Origin: CAIRDP01 sp037138335
GTDB taxonomy: Bacteria; Bacteroidota; Bacteroidia; Bacteroidales; FEN-979
Direction: 5' to 3'
DNA length: 64,000 nucleotides
Assembly (NCBI GenBank): GCA_037138335.1
Contig: JBAXIO010000009.1
Span: forward strand, 112,373-176,372
The first letter of the stretch is position 1. Every line of letters begins with the position of its first letter. Both the position numbers and the translations under genes were made by a program. Under the pieces are notes generated by a model that was given only the letters and a program-made list of their open reading frames with translations, searched no databases and was not told the DNA's origin. Shown here one piece after another: positions 9,169-17,752 of this stretch.

Positions 9169-10509
9169 ATGAAACGAAGTACCTTATTATTTTGCATCCT
9201 GATGTACTACTCCTTTGCGGGATGGGCGCAGAAATCACCCTGGACGTTCCAGCAATGCCTTGACACCGCTTTGAAGCGCAACATCTCGGTGAACCAGAGC
9301 AGGCTTTCGAATGAACTGAATAAAATAAGCCTCGAACAGTCCCGTGCAAACCGCATTCCCAGCGTGAGTGCCAATGTAGGGGAATCGTTCAACTTCGGTA
9401 AAAATGTTGATGCCACGACCAACAGCTTTGTCATAGGTTCATTCCATTCAGGGAATTACGGGGTAAGTGCAAGCTACAACCTGTTCAATGGTTTGCAGAA
9501 CAATAACACGATCAAGCAATACAAGCTGAACATTGAGGCCGGGAAATTTGACATTGAGAATGCCAAGAATGCAGTAATACTAAGTGTCACGACCGGGTAC
9601 CTGCAGATATTACAGCAATACGAGATCCTCAAAGTAGCACAGAACCAGCTTGCGGCGGATTCGGTGCAGGTTGACAGGACCCAGAAAATGCTGAATGTGG
9701 GAAGGGCTGCCGAGAGCGATCTTCTGCAAATCCAGTCGCAACTTGCAACTGATTATCTTTCATTTGTAAATGCGCAGAATCAACTGGATATTGCAAGGGT
9801 AACCCTGATGCAGCTGATGCAGATCCCCGTGATCGATAAATTTGATGTTGAAGTGCCGACCCTTGTTGAACCCGGGCTTGATCTCCTGCAAAGCAAGGAA
9901 GTGATCTATCAGAAAGCCCTGGCTTTAATGCCCCAGATCCAATCGGCCTCGCTTAAGACCTCCAGTTCCCTGATGGCAATTAAAATTGCAACCGGGGCCC
10001 GTTGGCCGAGGTTGACTTTTTCGGCCGGGATGAGTTCAAACTATGCCTCCAGCGGCAGGAATCCCGACGTCAATGCCGATGGTTATCCGTGGTACACGCA
10101 GGTATGGAATAATGTGGGACAATCAATGAACCTTAACCTGAGCATTCCCATATATAGTAACCGCTCAATACAAAGCAGCATTGAACGGGCAACAGTTAAC
10201 TCTAAAACAGCCGCACTGAATGAGCTCAACATCCAGCAGACGCTGAGAATGAACATTGAACAGTCCTATACCAGCCTGAAGTCTTCTTCAAGGTCTTATG
10301 AAGCCGGAAAGATCCAGCTTAGTTCCACAGAGATCACTTATAAGAATGCAGAGAAGAAGTATAATGTAGGGGTCATGAGTGTGACCGACTACCTGATCCA
10401 GAAAAACAACTATACCAACTCGGTATCGAATTTAATACAGGCAAAATATAATTTCATTTTTCAGTCGAAGATCCTTGATTTTTACCAGGGGAAGGCAATA
10501 TCATTTTAA
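9169..10509 (+). CDS. TolC-family outer membrane efflux channel
   Basis: This 446-residue protein has a signal peptide (cleavage probably after FAGWAQ at about residue 21) and two repeated OEP domains rich in long helices, with the WTFQQCLDTALKRNIS start typical of the family. TolC trimers form the outer-membrane duct and periplasmic tunnel for tripartite pumps. The following genes encode the adaptor, ATPase and permease, so the complete tripartite system lies in one operon. Confidence 0.93.
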   Translation: MKRSTLLFCILMYYSFAGWAQKSPWTFQQCLDTALKRNISVNQSRLSNELNKISLEQSRANRIPSVSANVGESFNFGKNVDATTNSFVIGSFHSGNYGVSASYNLFNGLQNNNTIKQYKLNIEAGKFDIENAKNAVILSVTTGYLQILQQYEILKVAQNQLAADSVQVDRTQKMLNVGRAAESDLLQIQSQLATDYLSFVNAQNQLDIARVTLMQLMQIPVIDKFDVEVPTLVEPGLDLLQSKEVIYQKALALMPQIQSASLKTSSSLMAIKIATGARWPRLTFSAGMSSNYASSGRNPDVNADGYPWYTQVWNNVGQSMNLNLSIPIYSNRSIQSSIERATVNSKTAALNELNIQQTLRMNIEQSYTSLKSSSRSYEAGKIQLSSTEITYKNAEKKYNVGVMSVTDYLIQKNNYTNSVSNLIQAKYNFIFQSKILDFYQGKAISF

Positions 10510-10530
10510 AAATTTAACTCATTATATCAA

Positions 10531-12036
10531 ATGAAAAAGACCTATTGGATTATCCTGATTGTTGTTGTTCTTGGCCTGCTCACAGGGGCTTATTTCATAT
10601 TCGGAAAGAAGGCTGAAAAAGCAGTGGAATTTCGCACGGGGAAAGTTGAAAAAGGCGACGTTCAGGTTGTGGTGACAGCCACGGGGACATTAAGCGCCGA
10701 CACTACGGTTGCCGTAGGCACCCAGGTATCGGGGATCATCACAAAGATTTTTGTGGATTTCAATTCGGTTGTCCGCAAGGGCCAGGTCATTGCGGTACTT
10801 GACACTACTTTCCTTGCAGCTTCTGTGGAGGATGCCAAGTCCAGCCTTTTCAGGACCCAGGTTCAGACCAGGCTTACCAAGCGCAACTATGAACGCAACA
10901 AAACACTTCTCGAACAAAAAGTCATAGCGCAATCCGACTTTGACCAGAGCCTCTCTGATTATGAAACTGCCCAGGCCAATGAAAGATCATCAAAATCATC
11001 GCTTGACAGGGCCTATATCAACCTGCGTTATGCCACGATCATAGCCCCGGTCTCTGGTGTCGTCATTTCGAGGAGCGTAGATGTGGGGCAAACGGTAGCT
11101 GCAAGTTTCAGCACCCCTACCTTGTTTTCCATTGCCAATGACCTTACGAAGATGCAGCTCCAGGCCAGCATTGATGAAGCCGATATAGGGAAGATAAAAG
11201 TCGGACAGGATGTCACTTTCAGGGTTGACGCTTATATGGACCAGACATTTTCGGGAACGGTAAGGCAGGTCAGGCTTCAGCCTGTGACCTTGCAGAATGT
11301 CGTCAATTACACAGTGGTTATTGACGTGCCGAATCCCGACAAGAAGCTTATGCCCGGGATGACGGCTAACCTCACTGTCAAGATACAGGAAGCGCTCAAC
11401 GTAATTAAAATACCGTCGGCCTCGCTGAGGTTCTGGCCGCCACAGGATTATCTTGAAAAACACATGAAAGAATACCCCGATTCCACCCAGAAGATGCTCG
11501 AAAGGGTACTGAAGTTCATGGCCCGCAAGCAATCCGGACAAGGTTTCGGCGGCCAGGGCGGAAGCGGAGGAGCGGCAGGTTCGGGTATGGCGGCAGGCAA
11601 TGGAGCCCAGGCCAGCGGCGGCGGACAGCAGCCGGCAGCCGGCGGTCGGCAGCCGGCAGGTGGCGGACAGCAGTCGGCAGCCGGCGGTCGGCCGATGGCA
11701 TTCGGCAATCAGCAGGCGGCAGGTGGCGGACAGCAGTCGGCAGGCCAGGGCCGTCAGGGCTGGGGAGGCCAGGGTGGTGGCTTCAACCGCCAGAAAATGG
11801 GCATGGTATGGGTAAAACAGGGCGATTTGCTTTTCCCCCGCCGTGTTAAAACCGGGATCTCCGACAACAGCTCCACCGAGGTTGAAGGTAATTTAAAAGA
11901 AGGGGATGAACTGGTGACTGGCATTGTAAATACAAGTTCAACCCAGCAAACAACCCAGCAGCAAAACCCGTTCGCTCCTACGATGGGTCGTCCGCCCCAG
12001 GGTGGTGGAAGCGGCGGCGCAAGAGGAGGACGCTGA
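10531..12036 (+). CDS. macA: MacA-type periplasmic adaptor with Gly/Gln-rich insertion
   Basis: This 501-residue membrane-fusion protein has an N-terminal anchor helix (about 4-24), a biotinyl-lipoyl-like barrel (VAVGTQVSGIITKIFV), an alpha-helical hairpin (about 95-165) and beta-barrel domains. It would link MacB in the inner membrane to the TolC channel. Unusual is residues 333-420, a low-complexity stretch of repeated GGGQQ/AAGGRQPA units, followed by a recovered beta domain (MVWVKQGDLLFPRRVKTG). The tail is again Gln/Gly-rich (TQQTTQQQNPFAP). The repeat sits where the adaptor barrel domain should be and looks like a minisatellite expansion. The next gene starts one base after the stop. 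Confidence 0.92.
   Translation: MKKTYWIILIVVVLGLLTGAYFIFGKKAEKAVEFRTGKVEKGDVQVVVTATGTLSADTTVAVGTQVSGIITKIFVDFNSVVRKGQVIAVLDTTFLAASVEDAKSSLFRTQVQTRLTKRNYERNKTLLEQKVIAQSDFDQSLSDYETAQANERSSKSSLDRAYINLRYATIIAPVSGVVISRSVDVGQTVAASFSTPTLFSIANDLTKMQLQASIDEADIGKIKVGQDVTFRVDAYMDQTFSGTVRQVRLQPVTLQNVVNYTVVIDVPNPDKKLMPGMTANLTVKIQEALNVIKIPSASLRFWPPQDYLEKHMKEYPDSTQKMLERVLKFMARKQSGQGFGGQGGSGGAAGSGMAAGNGAQASGGGQQPAAGGRQPAGGGQQSAAGGRPMAFGNQQAAGGGQQSAGQGRQGWGGQGGGFNRQKMGMVWVKQGDLLFPRRVKTGISDNSSTEVEGNLKEGDELVTGIVNTSSTQQTTQQQNPFAPTMGRPPQGGGSGGARGGR
11617..11747 (+). repeat. Minisatellite inside macA
   Basis: Imperfect tandem copies of a GGCGGACAGCAG-CCGGCAG type unit encode GGGQQ-(S/P)AAGGRQPA blocks. The array is in frame and GC-richer than the flanking gene. 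Length variation between strains is expected from such repeats. Confidence 0.8.
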
Positions 12037-12037
12037 T

Positions 12038-12793
12038 ATGAAAGAGACTATCATTTCGGTTAATCACCTGGTCAAGATCTATAAAATGGGAGACCTCGAA
12101 GTGCATGCACTGAGGGGGATAAAGCTCGAGATCTATAAAAGCGATTTTGTGGCTATCATGGGGAAAAGCGGTTCAGGCAAATCCACCTTCATGAACATCG
12201 CAGGCTGCCTCGATGTGCCAACGAAAGGTGAATATATGCTCGATGGCGTGGATGTGGGAAAACTGAATAAAGACGAGCTTGCCCATCTGCGGAATATAAA
12301 AATCGGGTTTGTATTCCAGTCGTTCAACCTCCTTTCACGTACATCAGCCCTTGAAAATGTTGAACTGCCCCTGATGTACAACAGTAAAATCACTTCGAAA
12401 GAAATGAAGGAACGCTCAATAAATGCCCTTGAATCAGTGGGCCTTGCCAGCCGTGCTCACCATTTCCCAAGCCAGCTTTCAGGAGGGGAACAGCAACGTG
12501 TTGCCATCGCAAGGGCCCTGGTGAACAACCCGGTCGTGATCCTTGCCGATGAACCTACAGGGAACCTCGATACACGCACATCCGTAGAGGTGATGAGCAT
12601 TTTCCAGAAGCTGAATACCCAGGGCATCACAGTCATAATTGTGACCCATGAACCCGATATTGCTGCTTATACAAACAGGAATGTGACTTTCAGGGACGGG
12701 CGGATTCAAAAGGATTTAACGGTGGAAAAACCCCGGAATGCCGCGATAGAACTTTTAACCATGCCCGTTTTATCAGAGGAGGATACGATATGA
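12038..12793 (+). CDS. macB: MacB-type ABC transporter ATPase
   Basis: This 252-residue LolD/MacB-family ATPase starts at the ATG one base after macA stops; an upstream in-frame Met at 12002 lies inside macA and is unlikely. Walker A is GKSGSGKST, the Q-loop VFQSFNLL, the ABC signature LSGGEQQRVAIARAL, Walker B VILADEPTGNLD, and the H-loop VTHEPD. It energises the downstream FtsX-type permease. The domain is separate from the permease, unlike fused E. coli MacB. Its last codons overlap the permease start by four bases (ATGA). Confidence 0.95.
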   Translation: MKETIISVNHLVKIYKMGDLEVHALRGIKLEIYKSDFVAIMGKSGSGKSTFMNIAGCLDVPTKGEYMLDGVDVGKLNKDELAHLRNIKIGFVFQSFNLLSRTSALENVELPLMYNSKITSKEMKERSINALESVGLASRAHHFPSQLSGGEQQRVAIARALVNNPVVILADEPTGNLDTRTSVEVMSIFQKLNTQGITVIIVTHEPDIAAYTNRNVTFRDGRIQKDLTVEKPRNAAIELLTMPVLSEEDTI

Positions 12794-14010
12794 AACTCAG
12801 AAACCAGTTAAAGGCGGCATTACGGTCATTAGGCAAGAATAAAATGAGGACTTTCCTCACCATGCTTGGGATCATCATCGGTGTTGCGTCGGTGATTGCC
12901 ATGCTCGCTATAGGTCAGGGTTCCAAGGAAAGCATCCAGAAACAGATTGCCAATCTCGGCACAAACCTCCTGACCGTGTTCCCTTCGGCCAGTATGACCG
13001 GGGGAGTAAGGATGGAAGCAGGGTCAAGCGTGAAGCTGACGATGGACGATTACAAAGCGGTTTCAAGCCGTTGCCCGGCCGTTTTATATTCCACCCCAAC
13101 CGTCAGGACCAGCGGGCAGCTTATTGCAGGCGGCCAGAACTGGAGGACCACGGTATGGGGGGTCTACCCCGATTATTTCAATATCCGTAACCTGGAAATT
13201 GAAAAAGGCGCAGCCTTTACTTTGAACGACGACCGTACAGCAACGAAAGTATGCGTGATCGGGCAAACGGTGAATAAATACTTATTTGGTGAAGGCCAGG
13301 ATCCCACCGGCAAGATCATCCGCATTAACAAAATCCCCTTCCAGGTAATAGGCCTGATAGCAACGAAAGGCCAGAATGCCTGGGGCCAGGACCAGGACGA
13401 TATCGTGATTGCGCCTTTCAATACTGTACAAGTGCGCATGATGACCGTGGCCTATATCCAGAGCATCATGCTGTCGGCCACATCAGAAAAAATGATACCT
13501 GAAGCTACCGATGAAGTCACCCAGGTTTTAAAAGAACGGCACAGGCTGGGGCCTTCGGAAGACCCGGATTTCAGCATCCGTTCACAGGCTGATATTTCCA
13601 GCGCCGCAACGGCCACCTCCGGCATATTAACCGCATTGCTTGCAAGCATAGCAAGTATTTCACTGCTCGTGGGGGGTATCGGCATCATGAATATCATGCT
13701 GGTATCGGTTACCGAAAGGACCCGTGAGATTGGTATCAGGATGGGCGTAGGCGCCAGGGGCAGGGACGTATTGCTTCAGTTCCTTATCGAAGCCCTGATG
13801 ATCAGCCTTATCGGCGGGTTACTCGGCGTAGGTCTCGGGATCATAGCCTCAGGCGTGATAGCCAGTATTATGAGCTGGCCTGTCACCATCACGATCCAGT
13901 CGATTGTGCTTTCGTTCATGTTTTCGACCGTGATCGGTATTTTCTTCGGATGGTACCCGGCCCGCAAGGCTGCAAGCCTTAATCCTATCGATGCATTAAG
14001 GTACGAATAG
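12790..14010 (+). CDS. MacB-type ABC transporter permease (FtsX family)
   Basis: This 406-residue protein has the MacB topology: a first transmembrane helix (about 18-40, TFLTMLGIIIGVASVIAML), a large periplasmic MacB_PCD domain (about 45-245), then three helices and the FtsX signature (LLVGGIGIMNIMLVSVTERT, then EIGIRMGVGAR). The C-terminus GWYPARKAASLNPIDALRYE is the classic end of the family. It works with the ATPase, MacA-like adaptor and TolC-like channel encoded just upstream to expel a periplasmic substrate such as a peptide, lipid or macrolide. The convergent hyf-like operon ends eight bases away and no terminator hairpin is evident. Confidence 0.95.
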   Translation: MKLRNQLKAALRSLGKNKMRTFLTMLGIIIGVASVIAMLAIGQGSKESIQKQIANLGTNLLTVFPSASMTGGVRMEAGSSVKLTMDDYKAVSSRCPAVLYSTPTVRTSGQLIAGGQNWRTTVWGVYPDYFNIRNLEIEKGAAFTLNDDRTATKVCVIGQTVNKYLFGEGQDPTGKIIRINKIPFQVIGLIATKGQNAWGQDQDDIVIAPFNTVQVRMMTVAYIQSIMLSATSEKMIPEATDEVTQVLKERHRLGPSEDPDFSIRSQADISSAATATSGILTALLASIASISLLVGGIGIMNIMLVSVTERTREIGIRMGVGARGRDVLLQFLIEALMISLIGGLLGVGLGIIASGVIASIMSWPVTITIQSIVLSFMFSTVIGIFFGWYPARKAASLNPIDALRYE

Positions 14011-14018
14011 GGGGCTGA

Positions 14019-14777
14019 TCACTTTCTCCCGGTAAGATCCAGTATCCCGTTGATGAACGTCAGGGGATGGGGCGGATTACCCGGTACATAAAGATCGGGA
14101 CTGCAGGTTTCAGGGAAGCTCCTGTTTGTTTGCCTGCTGTTCTCAAAGATGCCTCCGCTGATGGCCGCCGTTCCGGCAAGGACCAAAATTTTCGGGGAAG
14201 GTATGGCGTCATAGCAGATCTGTAAGGCTTCAGCCATATTCCCGCTGATGGGGCCGGTGAGCACGATGCCGTCGGCATGCCTTGGGGATGCAACGAATTC
14301 AATTCCATAACGGCCCATGTCAAAGTTCACGTTACCTGCTGCATTGAGTTCCATTTCGGCCGAATTATCTCCCCCTGCCGATACCTGCCGCAGTTTAAGT
14401 GCATGGCCGAAATAGGAACTTATCTCCTTTCTTACCATGGCCTGGTCGATCGTAATTGGAATATCTTCCCCGGCTTTTATGATCAGTTTCTCCCTGTTGT
14501 TTGTTGCCAGCCTGTGATCGTTGGTAAACCTTATCCTGCCTGCAGTGGCGAAGCTGCATTCCATGCAGAATTCGCATTTCCCCAGGTCGAGGGTGAAGGG
14601 CCCTGAAGTGATTGCTCCCACAGGGCATACATTCACGGCCGATTTTTCTTCAGCCGGGGTGATATCGCCGCTGATCACGGGCCGGCCGCGGAACCCTTCG
14701 GGAATAACGGCTTTGCGAAGGTCTTTCACGTACTGCCTGCCGTGGCGGCGGAATATTCTGATAATGCTTAATGCCAT
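14019..14777 (-). CDS. Ferredoxin-HyfI/NuoB-like fusion subunit lacking most Fe-S ligands
   Basis: This 252-residue protein fuses a HyfH-like ferredoxin domain (about 1-100) to a HyfI/NuoB-like small subunit (about 120-250). The small-subunit fold is clear from GRYGIEFVASPRHADGIVLT, GGIF and VPGNPPHP, but every cluster ligand is replaced: C-x2-C becomes D137-N-S-A140, the third Cys is A204 in AGTAAISGG, and the fourth is N234 in VPGNPP. In the ferredoxin part only Cys51 (VCP) and Cys68/71/74 (CEFCMEC) remain; these are exactly the four ligands of one [4Fe-4S] cluster, and the other cluster's four are gone. It is the last gene of the operon, three bases after the large-subunit stop. Electron transfer by the usual route looks impossible. 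Confidence 0.88.
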   Translation of the reverse strand: MALSIIRIFRRHGRQYVKDLRKAVIPEGFRGRPVISGDITPAEEKSAVNVCPVGAITSGPFTLDLGKCEFCMECSFATAGRIRFTNDHRLATNNREKLIIKAGEDIPITIDQAMVRKEISSYFGHALKLRQVSAGGDNSAEMELNAAGNVNFDMGRYGIEFVASPRHADGIVLTGPISGNMAEALQICYDAIPSPKILVLAGTAAISGGIFENSRQTNRSFPETCSPDLYVPGNPPHPLTFINGILDLTGRK

Positions 14778-14780
14778 CGT

Positions 14781-16316
14781 TTATAGATCATGTCCGCAGT
14801 ATGATAAATTGTAGCTCTTATTGCATAAAGGGAAATCTGATATTTCCTGGTTCCTTACAGCCAGTGCCAGCGCCATCCAGTTATGGAATGAAGGGTCTTT
14901 TATTTTGTAATGAATGATCTTCCCATTCTGGTCTGTGACTGCGGAATGCATTATCTCTCCCCTCCAGCCCTCGGCCAGCGACAAGGCAAAGCTTGAAGGA
15001 CGAAGGCTGAATTCATATAAGGGTTGGGCCGGTTCCCTTTCAAAATCCTTTCCCATAAGAAAATCCCTGATCAGCAGAATTGATTTATCAACTTCCTGCT
15101 TCCTGAGCATGGCCCTGGCCCAGACATCCCCCTGGTGAAGGGTTACGGGCTCATAAACTATATCAGTAAAGGCCTGGAAGGGATGCGACCACCTGATATC
15201 ACGTTTGACCCCGCTGCTCCTGGCTGCCATGCCAACAGCGCCTATCATCCCTGCCTGGCGGGCGCTGACTTTGCCGATGCCTTCAAAACGGCTGAGGACG
15301 CTGGGGTTTGTGAACATCTCATGCGTGATCTGCCCGTATCTTTCTTCTACTTCTTTCAGTTTCGAGAGCAGGAGTTTAATAAAACCTCCGTTTAAAGGAT
15401 AATGGCTTCCGCCCGTACGCACCAGTCCTTTCCCGAAACGGTTCCCGCACCACGACTGGGTTGTGTTGATCATGATAGTACGGAGGGCTTCGTTAACAAC
15501 CTGCCCGAACTGGTAAGCAATATCTGTGCAAAGGGCTGCCGTGTCGCCAATGTGGACTGCAATCCGCTCAAGCTCAAGGGCAATGGTCCGTTCCCTTTGC
15601 AGGGCTGCAGCAGGTGTAACCCCGGCAAGGGTTTCGAGAAGCTGGGCATGGGTTAATGAGTGGCCTGCGGCAGTATCGCCTGCAATGCTTTCAGCTAGAA
15701 CTGCACGCTGTATCCCTGTTTGCTTTTCCAGGAACAGCGTTTCCATCCCCCTGTGCTGGAACCCCAGCTGGATCTCGAGGTGAAGTACCTTCTCGCCATT
15801 GCAGCTGAAACGGAAGTACCCGGGTTCAATAATCCCGGCATGGATGGGGCCTACACCAACTTCATGGATACCCTCGCCTTCGATGGAGAAAAAGGGATAA
15901 GGGATGGGGGATGCAGGATGAATGATTCCTGATGCGGGATCCTGTATCCTGCATCCTGCATCCGGATTATGCAAACGTACCGGTTTCAGCCAGGGATGAC
16001 CGCTGAATACAATCCCATACTGTTCCCATATCTCACGCTCATACATATGAAATGAAGAATGCAAAGCAGTAAGTGATGAAAGAACATGCAGTGGGGAGGC
16101 AGCCTGCTCGTGGGAAAGCAATACAAAATCTTTTTTATGGTCAGAGGCGATACAGCAAAAAAACCTCAATGCTGCTCCAAGCGGTACCGCGTGATATGTA
16201 ACGCAGTGACATCCCTCATCCGCCATCAGTTCATTCACCTTTGCAAAAAATTCCGGATAATCAAACAAAGGGATGTCGGCGAGCGGAACAATAAAAGGGT
16301 TTGTATTTATTGTCAT
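14781..16316 (-). CDS. hyfG: HyfG-like large subunit (NuoC-NuoD fusion) without Ni-Fe ligands
   Basis: This 511-residue protein has an N-terminal NuoC/30-kDa-like domain (about 1-115; FHMYEREIWEQYGIVFSGHP) and a NuoD/NiFe-large-subunit-like domain (VGPIHAGIIEPGYFRF near 155, LGFQHRGMET near 184). The N-terminal R-x-C-G-x-C metal motif reads S210-I-A212-G-D-T215, and the C-terminal C-Y-x-C motif reads S505-Y-C-G508, so none of the Ni-Fe bridging cysteines is in register. EGWRGEI near the C-terminus is conserved. Residues 119-137 are encoded by a short inverted/tandem repeat and look inserted. The gene overlaps the preceding hyfF-like gene by four bases. Best described as an energy-converting-hydrogenase-related (Ehr) catalytic-type subunit. 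Confidence 0.88.
   Translation of the reverse strand: MTINTNPFIVPLADIPLFDYPEFFAKVNELMADEGCHCVTYHAVPLGAALRFFCCIASDHKKDFVLLSHEQAASPLHVLSSLTALHSSFHMYEREIWEQYGIVFSGHPWLKPVRLHNPDAGCRIQDPASGIIHPASPIPYPFFSIEGEGIHEVGVGPIHAGIIEPGYFRFSCNGEKVLHLEIQLGFQHRGMETLFLEKQTGIQRAVLAESIAGDTAAGHSLTHAQLLETLAGVTPAAALQRERTIALELERIAVHIGDTAALCTDIAYQFGQVVNEALRTIMINTTQSWCGNRFGKGLVRTGGSHYPLNGGFIKLLLSKLKEVEERYGQITHEMFTNPSVLSRFEGIGKVSARQAGMIGAVGMAARSSGVKRDIRWSHPFQAFTDIVYEPVTLHQGDVWARAMLRKQEVDKSILLIRDFLMGKDFEREPAQPLYEFSLRPSSFALSLAEGWRGEIMHSAVTDQNGKIIHYKIKDPSFHNWMALALAVRNQEISDFPLCNKSYNLSYCGHDL
15906..15965. repeat. Short inverted and tandem repeat in frame within the hyfG-like gene
   Basis: A left half GGATGCAGGAT is followed by GCGGGATCCTGTATCCTGCA and a further CCTGCATCC unit, giving 7-nt CCTGCAT repeats arranged as an imperfect hairpin. 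It encodes the DAGCRIQDPASG / IIHPASP stretch between the NuoC- and NuoD-like domains, a position tolerant of linkers. Confidence 0.75.
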
Positions 16317-17752
16317 CGCGGCAGGTTTTGAATAATATCATTGATCAGGCCCCTGAAAAAAGCCGGTTGGGAAAAGCATATAAAAATCACGAGGCCGAAC
16401 AGCACAAATTGTGAAACTGTTTGCCAGGGATTTACTTTCTCATGCTGTTTGCCCGATGAAGTGCGGGGCTGTGAAAAAACAATGTGTAAAACCCTTGTAA
16501 GCAGGGCATACAGAACGTAGCAAAGCAGGAGGGCGGCCACCGCCAGGTAGAGGTAATCCCCGTTTGCCGCCATGGCTTTGAACATCAGCAGTTCCGAAAT
16601 AAACATTCCTGAAGGGGGGATTGCGGTTATGCAAAGAAGACCCAGTAAAAGAGCAGTTGCGCCGGCGGGGTAGAGGTTCATATAATTTCCCGATTCGTCA
16701 AGGTTATAAGTGCCCATGACTTTGTACGATTGCCCCATCTGGTAGAAAAGGCCCGCTTTGGCGAAGGAGTGAAGAATGATATGCAGTATGGCTGCGTAGT
16801 ATCCTATACCGCCCATTCCAAGCGCTATCGCGACAATACCCATATTTTCCAGGCTGGAGTACGCCAGCATCCGCTTGTTGTGTTTGGCTTTAAGCATGTA
16901 CCCTGCCGAGATCAGGAGTGATAGGAAGCCTGAAAGAAGCAGCACATGGTTCATGAACGGCAGGATGGGAGTGGCCGAGAACAGGGCATAAATGCGGAAA
17001 ATAGCCAGGAACCCTACGTTCATCAGGGTAGTTGAAATAAAAGCGCTGATAGGCGGGGGAGCCACGGTATGCGCATCCACGGTCACCGTATGCATCGGGA
17101 AGAGACCCATTTTGGTGCTGTAGCCCACGAGTACGAAAACAAATGCGATCTTAAGGTACAGAGGGTTTGCCATGCGGGCAATTTCGGTGATGGAAGAAAA
17201 TGAAAGATGCAGGAGGCGGGCATCCCTTACTGTGAACCCCAGGAAAAGAATACCGATATATGCGAGGGCGATACCTATTGAACAAACAAAAACATATTTC
17301 CAGGTAGCTTCAAGGGCAATGGCTGTGCGGTCATGGTAGATGAGGGCAGCTACGGCAAGCGTCGTGGCTTCCACGAAGATCCATACCGTGGTCATCCCGT
17401 TGGCCAGGTATGCTCCCGTCATCGAAGCAATGAGGGCAATGAGGGCAGCATGATAGATGGCATAGATCCTGGGCGGATCATTTTTAACATAAATAAACCC
17501 ATGGTAAACCGTAGTGATGCTCAGTATTGAAAGCACCGACTGCAGCAGCAGGCCCAGGGTGTCGAATGTAAAATAATCGAGGACCGTCTCACCCCTGTGC
17601 ATCCAGCAATAGATCGTAAATGCAATATGGACAAGGGTGTAAAATGATGTAAGCGTTCGTGCAAGGGGTTTTGAATGGATAAGCCCCACAAGCAGGCCGA
17701 GCACCAGGGAGATGGCGAAAAAGAGGATGAATATGTAAGCAGCCTCAGTCAT
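16313..17752 (-). CDS. hyfF: HyfF/NuoN-like antiporter subunit of hydrogenase-4-related complex
   Basis: This 479-residue protein has about 13-14 transmembrane helices and belongs to the Mrp-antiporter / NuoL-M-N superfamily. It has the proton-channel region KMGLFPMHTVTVDAHTVAPPP (about 210) and KHNKRMLAYSSLENMG (about 280), where Lys and Glu/His residues line the ion path. The HyfF assignment rests on similarity of pattern and gene order. It would contribute one ion-translocating channel to the membrane arm. It overlaps the hyfE-like gene by eight bases upstream and hyfG by four bases downstream, so the operon is tightly coupled. Confidence 0.9.
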   Translation of the reverse strand: MTEAAYIFILFFAISLVLGLLVGLIHSKPLARTLTSFYTLVHIAFTIYCWMHRGETVLDYFTFDTLGLLLQSVLSILSITTVYHGFIYVKNDPPRIYAIYHAALIALIASMTGAYLANGMTTVWIFVEATTLAVAALIYHDRTAIALEATWKYVFVCSIGIALAYIGILFLGFTVRDARLLHLSFSSITEIARMANPLYLKIAFVFVLVGYSTKMGLFPMHTVTVDAHTVAPPPISAFISTTLMNVGFLAIFRIYALFSATPILPFMNHVLLLSGFLSLLISAGYMLKAKHNKRMLAYSSLENMGIVAIALGMGGIGYYAAILHIILHSFAKAGLFYQMGQSYKVMGTYNLDESGNYMNLYPAGATALLLGLLCITAIPPSGMFISELLMFKAMAANGDYLYLAVAALLLCYVLYALLTRVLHIVFSQPRTSSGKQHEKVNPWQTVSQFVLFGLVIFICFSQPAFFRGLINDIIQNLPR

